From: Limiplasma sp034927815
GTDB taxonomy: Bacteria; Bacillota; Clostridia; Christensenellales; Aristaeellaceae
Reading direction: 5' to 3'
Assembly (NCBI GenBank): GCA_034927815.1
Contig: JAYFPK010000006.1
Span: 62,001 to 126,000 of the forward strand
DNA: 64,000 bases
Shown here: positions 58,291 to 64,000 of the stretch, in pieces
Layout: every line of letters starts with the position of its first letter
Numbering within the stretch: position 1 is the stretch's first letter
Notes under the pieces: generated by a model
What the model saw: the letters and a program-made list of their open reading frames with translations, nothing else
Databases searched by the model: none
What the model was told of the DNA's origin: nothing
Translations under genes and position numbers: made by a program

Positions 58291-59559
58291 ATGCCCAATT
58301 TTTCCCTGCCAGATGAGGTTTTTCAAGCGGCCGTAAGGGAATTTGAGACTCCCTTCCACCTGTACGATGAAAAAGGCATCCGCCAAACCGCCCGGCGGCT
58401 TAAGGAAGCCTTCGCTTGGGCGGAGGATTTCCAGGAGTATTTCGCGGTGAAGGCATTGCCCACCCCGGCCATTTTGCGCATTCTGCAAGACGAGGGGTGC
58501 GGAGTGGACTGCGCCAGCGAGACGGAGTTGATGCTGGCCCATGCCCTGGGCTTTTCCGGGCAGGAGATCATGTTCAGCGCCAATAACGTGCCCCCCCGGG
58601 AGTTTGCCCTGGCCCGGAAGCTGGAGGCCATTGTCAACCTGGACGACATCAGCCATATTCCGCTGCTCAGGGAGAACGGGGGAATTCCCCGGGAGGTCTG
58701 CCTGCGCTTCAACCCCGGCGGGACCTTTGCGGTAGGGAACGACATCATGGGCGACCCCGGGGACGCCAAATACGGCATGACCCGTCCCCAGCTTTCCCAG
58801 GCTCTGAGGGAAGTAAAGAATGACGGCGTCACCCGCTTTGGGCTCCATGCCTTTTTGAGCAGCAACACCACAGACCCGGCTTATTACCCGGCTTTGGCCC
58901 GGCTGCTGATGGAAACCGGACGGGAGCTGATGCAGGAGACCGGGCTGACGCTGTCCTTTTTGAACCTGTCCGGGGGCATCGGCATCCCTTACCAGCCCCA
59001 GGAGCCGGAGGCGGACCTTCCGGCCATCGGCCGTGGCGTGGAGAAGGCTTACCGGGAGGTTTTCACCGCCAACGGCATTGCCGGCGTGGCCATCAAAACC
59101 GAGTTGGGCCGCTACATGACAGGTCCCCACGGATGGCTTGTGACCCATGTGACCCACGAGAAGCGCATTCACAAGCACTACCTGGGGGTGGACGCTTCCG
59201 CCTGCGATTTGATGCGCCCGGCCATGTACGGAGCCTACCACCATATCACGCTGCCGGGGAAGGAGCATTTGCCTCACGACGCCAAGGTGGACGTAACCGG
59301 AAGCCTGTGCGAAAACAACGATAAGTTCGCCGTGGACCGGATGCTGCCCAAGGCCGATATTGGGGATGTGCTGGTGATTCATGATACCGGCGCCCACGGC
59401 CTGAGCATGGGGTACAACTACAATGGCAAGCTGCGCTGCAAGGAGGTTCTCTACCAGGAGGACGGCAGCTTCCGGCTGATCCGCCGCGCCGAGACCCCTT
59501 GGGATTATTTCGCCACCCTGGACATCGATCCCGCCTGGGACAAGCTGAACCAGGAATAA
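58291..59559 (+). CDS. lysA: Diaminopimelate decarboxylase
   Basis: The 422-residue PLP enzyme makes lysine from meso-diaminopimelate. The PLP lysine is K54 in YFAVKALPTP, then VDCASETEL, LNLSGGIGIPY, KTELGRYMTGPHG and the active-site cysteine in GSLCENNDKFA. AAAGGAGG precedes the ATG at 58291. The alternative of carboxynorspermidine decarboxylase is less likely from the motif set. A short hairpin at 58248-58268 lies just before the ribosome site, but no lysine riboswitch is seen. Confidence 0.92.
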   Translation: MPNFSLPDEVFQAAVREFETPFHLYDEKGIRQTARRLKEAFAWAEDFQEYFAVKALPTPAILRILQDEGCGVDCASETELMLAHALGFSGQEIMFSANNVPPREFALARKLEAIVNLDDISHIPLLRENGGIPREVCLRFNPGGTFAVGNDIMGDPGDAKYGMTRPQLSQALREVKNDGVTRFGLHAFLSSNTTDPAYYPALARLLMETGRELMQETGLTLSFLNLSGGIGIPYQPQEPEADLPAIGRGVEKAYREVFTANGIAGVAIKTELGRYMTGPHGWLVTHVTHEKRIHKHYLGVDASACDLMRPAMYGAYHHITLPGKEHLPHDAKVDVTGSLCENNDKFAVDRMLPKADIGDVLVIHDTGAHGLSMGYNYNGKLRCKEVLYQEDGSFRLIRRAETPWDYFATLDIDPAWDKLNQE

Positions 59560-59580
59560 GGAAGAAGCCTTTTTAGACAG

Positions 59581-59614
59581 AAGAAAAGCAGGCCCTTGTG
59601 AATGGGCCTGCTTT
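59581..59614. terminator. Bidirectional terminator between lysA and the coiled-coil gene
   Basis: Perfect 13 bp arms at 59581-59593 and 59602-59614, ending in TTTTC on both strands, separate the convergent genes. Confidence 0.88.
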
Positions 59615-59651
59615 TCCTTTGCAACAAAACCGGTCTCCCCGGTCCGGCCCC

Positions 59652-60356
59652 TTACGGGGTGGAGGGCTTGGGGGTGGAGGTGGGCCTGGGGCTGGCCGTG
59701 GGAACGGGAGTGGCGCTAAGGGCCAGGGAGGCGTCCAGGCGCTGGGTCAGATCGTCCACCTGGGCCTGGAGCGCGGCTTCCTTGACGGCGGCCGCGTCCT
59801 TGAGGGATTGCAGCTCTGCGGCAACCGCGTCATGGGTCTTTTGGAGTTCGGCGGTTGCCTCGTTGGCCTTTTTCAGTTCGGCGGCGGCTTCATCCTTGGC
59901 CTTTTGGAGCCCGGCAGCGGCTTCGTCCTTGGCGGTCTGCAGCTGGGCGGCAGCATCGTCCTTGGCCTTTTGCAGCTCGGCGGCGGCCTCATCCTTGGCC
60001 GCTTGCAAAGCGGTGTCCGCTTCGGCCTTGGCCGTTTCCAGGTCCGTTGCCGCTTGGGCGGTCAGCGCGTCAAATTTGCTTTGGAGGTCTGCCAGGGCGG
60101 TTTCCTTTTCGGCGAGGGCGGTGTTGGCGGCAGCCAGGCCATCGTTGGACTGGGACAGGGAAGCCTCATGGGTCTGGATGGTGCTTTGGGCCGCCTCCAG
60201 CTTGGCCGTCAAATCAAGATTATTCCGCATGGCGTTGTCCTTGCCGATGAAGCCGATCACCGCCATCACGATGGCCGCAACCAGCATGATGACAAGCAAA
60301 TCAACCAAGAGGTTTCTTTTCTTCTTTGGCGTAGGGGTGGGCGTCGTTTCAGGCAT
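59652..60356 (-). CDS. Membrane-anchored coiled-coil protein with 11-residue repeats
   Basis: The 234-residue protein has a short Pro/Thr/Lys-rich cytoplasmic start, one transmembrane helix at about 16-37, and a long coiled coil. Residues 109-174 are built from 11-residue units of the type AKDEAAAELQK, repeated about six times, which suggests a hendecad (right-handed) coil. The C terminus is a Pro/Ser/Thr tail. Function is unknown; related repeat proteins act as spacers or in stress protection. AGGAGG precedes the ATG at 60356. Confidence 0.85.
   Translation of the reverse strand: MPETTPTPTPKKKRNLLVDLLVIMLVAAIVMAVIGFIGKDNAMRNNLDLTAKLEAAQSTIQTHEASLSQSNDGLAAANTALAEKETALADLQSKFDALTAQAATDLETAKAEADTALQAAKDEAAAELQKAKDDAAAQLQTAKDEAAAGLQKAKDEAAAELKKANEATAELQKTHDAVAAELQSLKDAAAVKEAALQAQVDDLTQRLDASLALSATPVPTASPRPTSTPKPSTP
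59868..60032 (-). repeat. Tandem 33 bp repeats encoding hendecads
   Basis: Five consecutive 33-base units encode residues 109-163 of the coiled-coil protein, the last four nearly identical (AKDEAAAELQK, AKDDAAAQLQT, AKDEAAAGLQK, AKDEAAAELKK). Copy number could vary between strains. Confidence 0.85.
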
Positions 60357-60393
60357 GACAAGACCTCCTCTAAGTTCAGTTGGGGTTTTACTC

Positions 60394-60399
60394 ATTATA
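60394..60399 (-). promoter_or_regulatory. Extended -10 of the coiled-coil gene
   Basis: On the minus strand TATAAT is preceded by TGG, 38 bases before the ATG. Confidence 0.55.
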
Positions 60400-60483
60400 C
60401 CATTACCGCTTCAAAAAGGAAAGCACATTTTGGGCGATCTGGTGGGATTCGTTCCTATCCCAACATGAAGCGGGGCCCTCCCC

Positions 60484-60512
60484 TTGCCTGGCATGGCCGG
60501 TTGTGATATGCT
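60484..60512 (+). promoter_or_regulatory. Promoter of the polytopic glycosyltransferase-like gene
   Basis: TTGCCT at 60484-60489 and TATGCT at 60507-60512 are spaced 17 bp. Confidence 0.65.
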
Positions 60513-60556
60513 ACGGGGAGCAAGGGGCGCGGCCCCAAAGGAAAGAGGATGCGGCC

Positions 60557-62131
60557 ATGGACCGTGATCTGGCAAGGGAAGGGAGCGGCATGCCCAGGCT
60601 TTGGAGCGTAGCGCTTTATTGCCTGATCATCGCCGCGGGCTGCCTGCTGATCTGCTCCAAGTCCTCGCCCCTGTATCCCATCAACGATTGGTCGGACGCG
60701 AATATTTATTTTTCCATGGGCAAGGGCATGGCCCGGGGCCGGGTGATCTACCGGGATTTGTACGATCACAAGGGTCCGCTGCTGTATGGCTTGCATGCCC
60801 TATGCGCTTGGATTTCTCCCCTGTCCTTTCTGGGGGTGTGGCTCCTGGAGATTCTTTGCCTGACGGCGTTTTTGGTGAGCCTTTACCAGCATCTGCGGCT
60901 GTACGGGGCCGGGCGGGCCGCCCTGCTGGCGCTGCCCCTGGCCGCCGCTTTGGTGACCAGCTCCTACGCCTTCCAGCAGGGGGATAGCGCCGAGGAGTTC
61001 TGTCTGCCCCTGCTGTCCTTCTCGCTTTTATGGCTTTTGCGCTACCTGAAGGAACAGGCCCCCGGCCCCATGCCCGCCAAAACGGCCCTGGCCTGCGGCG
61101 TACTCTGCGGCTGCGTGCTATGGATGAAGTTCACGATGCTGGGGCTTCACCTGGCCTGGATCGTCATCGCCTTTGGGATACAGGCCCAACGGGGGCAATG
61201 GAAGGCGGCGTGGCGCTGCTTCTTTTCCTATGCGGCGGGGATCGCATTAGCCACCCTTCCCTGGGTTCTCTATTTCGGGCTTCATGGGGCCCTGGGGGAC
61301 TGGCTGAAAACCTATTTCTATGACAACCTGTTTCTCTACTCCGGCAGTGAGGCGGCGGGGCTCTGGGGCCGGGGCAAGGCCATGGCCCGTTCCTTCCTCA
61401 CCTGGGGGATGGAAAACTGGGGCTACCTGGCGCTGCTGGCGGCAGGGATGCTCCGGATTAGCGGCCTTTGGCTCCGGCGGCAAAAGGCCGGGGCAAACCG
61501 GAACGAAAAAGGGCGGGCCGAGGGCTCCCCGTCGCCCTGGGAAAGGGCCGCCCTTTGGCTGGGCCTGGGGCTGCTGACGCTGGGGGTGTTCATTGGGGGC
61601 AAGAGCTATCCCTATTACGGGCTGATCCTTTATAGCTTCATGGGGGTGGCCTTCACCCTTCCGGCGCTGTGGGCCGGGCGCTTGCCGGGGGCGGCCAAGG
61701 CCGGGAAGGCCGCGGTGCGCGGCCTGTGCGCGGGGGCGGCGGCGCTTTCCTTCGCCCTGTGCCTGCTGGGCAGCCCCAATGTGAAGACCTCCTTCTTACA
61801 GCCTAAGGAGAGCACTATGCAATACCGGCTGGCGGCGGTGATCGGCCAAACCCCCGACGCCACGCTGCTGAACTACGGCTTCATGGACGCGGGCTTTTAC
61901 ACCGCCTCTGGAATCGTGCCCAGCGTAAAGTACTTTCATCAAACCAACGTGCCCCTGGAGGAAATGCTCCAGGAGCAAAGCCGCTACCTGCAGGAAGGGC
62001 TGTGCACCTATGTGGTGACCCGGGGAAAGCAGCCTGAAACCATAGTGGACCGGTATGATCTGGTGGCCACGGCCCCAAGCCCGGGGTTTTGGTATGACCA
62101 TGTGGAGTTGTACAGGTTGAAGGGAGAGTAG
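60557..62131 (+). CDS. Polytopic membrane glycosyltransferase-like protein (GT-C, ArnT/PMT-like)
   Basis: The 524-residue protein has about ten transmembrane helices and, after the first, an extracytoplasmic loop with NDWSDANIYFSMGKGMARG and VIYRDLYDHKGPLLYGLHAL, the pattern of GT-C enzymes related to the PF13231 group that use lipid-linked sugars. The acidic residues of the first loop are the likely catalytic ones. A soluble C-terminal part of about 110 residues follows the last helix. Acceptor and donor are unknown. The ATG at 60557 has AGAGG upstream. Confidence 0.85.
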   Translation: MDRDLAREGSGMPRLWSVALYCLIIAAGCLLICSKSSPLYPINDWSDANIYFSMGKGMARGRVIYRDLYDHKGPLLYGLHALCAWISPLSFLGVWLLEILCLTAFLVSLYQHLRLYGAGRAALLALPLAAALVTSSYAFQQGDSAEEFCLPLLSFSLLWLLRYLKEQAPGPMPAKTALACGVLCGCVLWMKFTMLGLHLAWIVIAFGIQAQRGQWKAAWRCFFSYAAGIALATLPWVLYFGLHGALGDWLKTYFYDNLFLYSGSEAAGLWGRGKAMARSFLTWGMENWGYLALLAAGMLRISGLWLRRQKAGANRNEKGRAEGSPSPWERAALWLGLGLLTLGVFIGGKSYPYYGLILYSFMGVAFTLPALWAGRLPGAAKAGKAAVRGLCAGAAALSFALCLLGSPNVKTSFLQPKESTMQYRLAAVIGQTPDATLLNYGFMDAGFYTASGIVPSVKYFHQTNVPLEEMLQEQSRYLQEGLCTYVVTRGKQPETIVDRYDLVATAPSPGFWYDHVELYRLKGE

Positions 62132-62170
62132 CCAAGGGCGGCATGGGCGCAGCGTCCCGGAGAAATGAAA

Positions 62171-62206
62171 AGAAGCCGTGGGGGGCAATCGCTCCCCACG
62201 GCTTCT
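62171..62206. terminator. Bidirectional terminator between convergent genes
   Basis: Perfect 13 bp arms (62171-62183 and 62194-62206) end in CTTCTTT on the plus strand. It lies between the GT-C gene and the LCP gene. Confidence 0.85.
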
Positions 62207-62264
62207 TTAATGTTGTTTTGGACCGCGTCCGGCGTGGCCCAAAGGGGCCCCAAAACAGTTTCTG

Positions 62265-63431
62265 TTAGTCCTCCAAATACGTGGCGCCGTAGATGAAGTT
62301 GTGGATGGTCTCGATGCTGAACTTGAGGTTCCTGTCGCTGAGGTAGATGAGGCTGGCGCCGTTAAACTCCTTGTAGCCAAAGCGCTTATCCACAGGGATG
62401 CGGAGCTGCTCCATGATCTCCCCGCCGTTTTGGAGGTTCTTCATGGCCTCGCCCCCCAGCACCGCAGTGCCCAGCTGGAGAAGCTCGGTGAGGGTGAGGT
62501 TGGTTTCGCCGTAGGGCAAAGCGGTTTCCACCAAAGAGATGAACTTGGCGATATCCATGTCCTTCATGACGGTGGACATCAGCACCTCCAGCAGCTGGCG
62601 CTGGCGGCGGGTGCGCTCCAGGTCGCTGTCAATGCCCCGGATCCGGGCGAAGGTAACGGCTTGCATGCCGTCCAGGTGGTGAACGCCGTCGGCGGCCTCC
62701 ACCTTTTGCCGCTTCACCTTGTCCATGGGCTCCTTGCGAAGCTCATAGTTGATGCGGCCCGCCTCTTTGCTGGTCATGGAGATGTCCACGCCTCCCAGGG
62801 AGTCGATGATATCCGCCAGGCCGTGGATATTGACCACCACATAGCGCTGGATGTTCATGTCGAAGTTGCGGTTCACGGTTTTCATGGACAGTTCGGGCCC
62901 GCCGCGCTTGTAAGCCACGTTGATGCGGTTCTTGCTCTTGAAGCCGGGCACGATGACGGCGGTGTCCCGGGCGATGGAGGTGAGCTTCACATTGCCGGTA
63001 TCCAGGTTTACGGAACAGATGATGACCGCGTCGGAAAGGCCCCGTTCCAGATCGGTGCTGCGGTTGTCCACGCCCAGGAGCAGGATGTTGAACACGTTGC
63101 CGGGCAACAGCCCGTTGGGCTCCAGGTTGGTGAGGTCCACCTCGTCCATGGGCTGGTTTTCGTTGATGACGCTCTCCAACTCCGACAGGGCCGCTTCCTC
63201 CTCGGGGGCCAGGGCCTCGGCGTTCTGGGCGTCGGCTTCCTCTTCCTCCGGGGACCCGTTGGACCAGCTTTCCCACAGGGCCAGCTCCTCGGAGGTCAGG
63301 TCTTCGGGAACGAAATCCGCCGCGTTTTCACCGGCGGCGGATGCCGTCTCCGCCAGGACGGCGGGGAAGAGGGAACAGAACAAAACCACGCTAAGCAACA
63401 GGCACAGGGTCTTTGACAGCAAACGGGACAT
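62265..63431 (-). CDS. LytR-CpsA-Psr (LCP) family protein
   Basis: The 388-residue protein has an N-terminal signal-like helix (1-27), an acidic linker of about 85 residues, and an LCP domain: NILLLGVDNRSTDLERGLSDAVI, LTSIARDTAV, INVAYKRGG, the RYVVVNIHGLADIIDSLGGVDI block and ARIRGIDSDLERTRRQRQLL. LCP enzymes transfer undecaprenyl-linked polymers to peptidoglycan, so it is a candidate to attach the polysaccharide made by the 38-45 kb cluster. The first helix ends VLA-E and might be cleaved. GGAGG precedes the ATG. It is the downstream partner of the edge-truncated gene. Confidence 0.93.
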   Translation of the reverse strand: MSRLLSKTLCLLLSVVLFCSLFPAVLAETASAAGENAADFVPEDLTSEELALWESWSNGSPEEEEADAQNAEALAPEEEAALSELESVINENQPMDEVDLTNLEPNGLLPGNVFNILLLGVDNRSTDLERGLSDAVIICSVNLDTGNVKLTSIARDTAVIVPGFKSKNRINVAYKRGGPELSMKTVNRNFDMNIQRYVVVNIHGLADIIDSLGGVDISMTSKEAGRINYELRKEPMDKVKRQKVEAADGVHHLDGMQAVTFARIRGIDSDLERTRRQRQLLEVLMSTVMKDMDIAKFISLVETALPYGETNLTLTELLQLGTAVLGGEAMKNLQNGGEIMEQLRIPVDKRFGYKEFNGASLIYLSDRNLKFSIETIHNFIYGATYLED

Positions 63432-63457
63432 GGGGTTTCCTCCTTGTAAGGATGGAT

Positions 63458-64000
63458 TTAGGGCTGGGTGGACAGGCCGGTAAAGGCCAGTCCGTACAGA
63501 CCGTTGCCATGGGGGACAAGGCTCGCCATCAGGTAGGGCCTGGTGCGCAGGACAGCGGTATAGGGCATTGCTTGGGCTTCCGAAAGAGTATAGGGCACAA
63601 CCAACAGGCTGTCAAGGGGATGGGAGAGGGCTGCGAAGAAGCTGAGGGAACAGCCCTTTTGGCGCAAGACCTCCTCCAAGGTTTGCCGGGCCAGCTCCAG
63701 GCCCTGGGCGGTGGGGTCCACCCGGCCCTCCAGGGTATCCGCAGCCTCTTGAACGGCCTGGTCATGATCCGGTTCTTCCTGGGAGGGAGGCGTCGCCTGC
63801 CGGGATTCGCCCAGGACGGTTTCCTCCACGTCCTGCTCCGGGGACTGGGCTTCCTGGCCCAGAGAGGTCAGGGCCGGGCTCACGTCCATCAGCAGCCGGG
63901 CGGAGGGCAGGACCGATGTGATGTCCAGCCGCCGGGACCCGTTCACCAGCTCCAGGCGCACCTGGGCCAGGGGCGCTTGCAAAGCGGCGCTCTCCTGGGC
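63458..64000 (-). CDS. Unknown protein, 5' end cut by window edge
   Basis: The minus-strand frame is open from the right edge to a stop at 63458, giving at least 180 residues. An acidic Gln/Glu/Pro-rich stretch lies in the middle, between a segment with VRLELVNGSRRLDITSVLPSAR-like pattern (LELVNGSRRLDIT) and a C-terminal region ending GNGLYGLAFTGLSTQP. It resembles no family I know. The LCP gene begins 26 bases after its stop, so the two are probably cotranscribed and the product may act at the envelope. Confidence 0.7.
   Translation of the reverse strand, partial: AQESAALQAPLAQVRLELVNGSRRLDITSVLPSARLLMDVSPALTSLGQEAQSPEQDVEETVLGESRQATPPSQEEPDHDQAVQEAADTLEGRVDPTAQGLELARQTLEEVLRQKGCSLSFFAALSHPLDSLLVVPYTLSEAQAMPYTAVLRTRPYLMASLVPHGNGLYGLAFTGLSTQP

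Noticed and set aside
62386..62394. Perfect DnaA box TTATCCACA
   Set aside because: It is a single copy inside the LCP coding sequence, with no cluster of boxes, AT-rich stretch or dnaA gene nearby, so it is not evidence of an origin.
1..64000. CRISPR arrays, tRNA or rRNA genes, insertion sequences and prophage
   Set aside because: I looked for spaced direct repeats, T-arm motifs, transposase or integrase signatures and phage structural genes on both strands and saw none that could be supported.

Overview
The window is a GC-rich chromosomal segment from a bacterium of the phylum Bacillota, most likely a strict anaerobe of class Clostridia. An uncultured gut-type lineage such as Christensenellales is plausible, but that is inference. 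The evidence is gene order and content: yicC-remA-gmk-rpoZ-coaBC, rpmH-rnpA-yidD-yidC-jag and cysE-cysS are typical Bacillota neighbourhoods, and the two-subunit [4Fe-4S] fumarase and the class I hybrid cluster protein point to anaerobic life. Shine-Dalgarno sequences are strong, TTG and GTG starts are common, and many promoters are textbook -35/-10 pairs spaced 17 bp. I saw no tRNA, rRNA, CRISPR array, insertion sequence or prophage.

Layout. 1-8.2 kb: a truncated beta-lactamase-fold hydrolase, a parvulin-type foldase lipoprotein, a metallophosphoesterase, fumarase alpha and beta, an amino-acid ABC transporter behind an ARG-box-like site, and a HAD phosphatase. 8.3-20.8 kb: a four-PG-domain L,D-transpeptidase, then on the minus strand a YesM/YesN-like two-component system with a sugar-binding protein gene between kinase and regulator, a sugar phosphomutase with a GH94 chitobiose-phosphorylase-like enzyme, asnA and a diguanylate cyclase. 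21-26 kb: the yicC-coaBC housekeeping run and hcp. 26.4-28.4 kb: a secreted protein with a duplicated domain and a small orphan gene. 28.7-31.6 kb: the rpmH-jag membrane-insertion cluster. 32-37.8 kb: a small secreted protein, polyphosphate kinase, cysE, cysS and a ComEA-like anchored protein. 38-45.4 kb: an exopolysaccharide-type cluster of an initiating sugar transferase, an epimerase, four glycosyltransferase-type genes and a UDP-sugar 2-epimerase. 45.6-52.7 kb: a PHP phosphatase, a MATE transporter, a DUF188 protein, a membrane-anchored endonuclease/exonuclease/phosphatase-fold protein, an ABC-F ATPase with one degenerate ATP site, and two small conserved genes. 52.7-58.1 kb: a GH172 (DUF2961) carbohydrate locus with its own LacI repressor and CUT1-type transporter, marked by two matching operators. 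58.3-64 kb: lysA, a hendecad-repeat coiled-coil membrane protein, a polytopic glycosyltransferase-like protein, and an LCP-family envelope enzyme followed by an edge-truncated gene.

How it fits together. Much of the non-housekeeping content concerns the envelope and glycans: wall cross-linking (L,D-transpeptidase), polymer attachment (LCP), polysaccharide synthesis, protein folding outside the membrane, and import and phosphorolysis or hydrolysis of sugars. Three solute-binding proteins carry ordinary cleavable signal peptides instead of a lipobox. I found no single obviously unprecedented machine. The most unusual signals are the complementary degeneration of the ABC-F ATP sites, the operator-defined GH172 regulon, the kinase/binding-protein/regulator operon without permeases, the coiled coil inserted in a parvulin domain, and several uncharacterised secreted or coiled-coil proteins.
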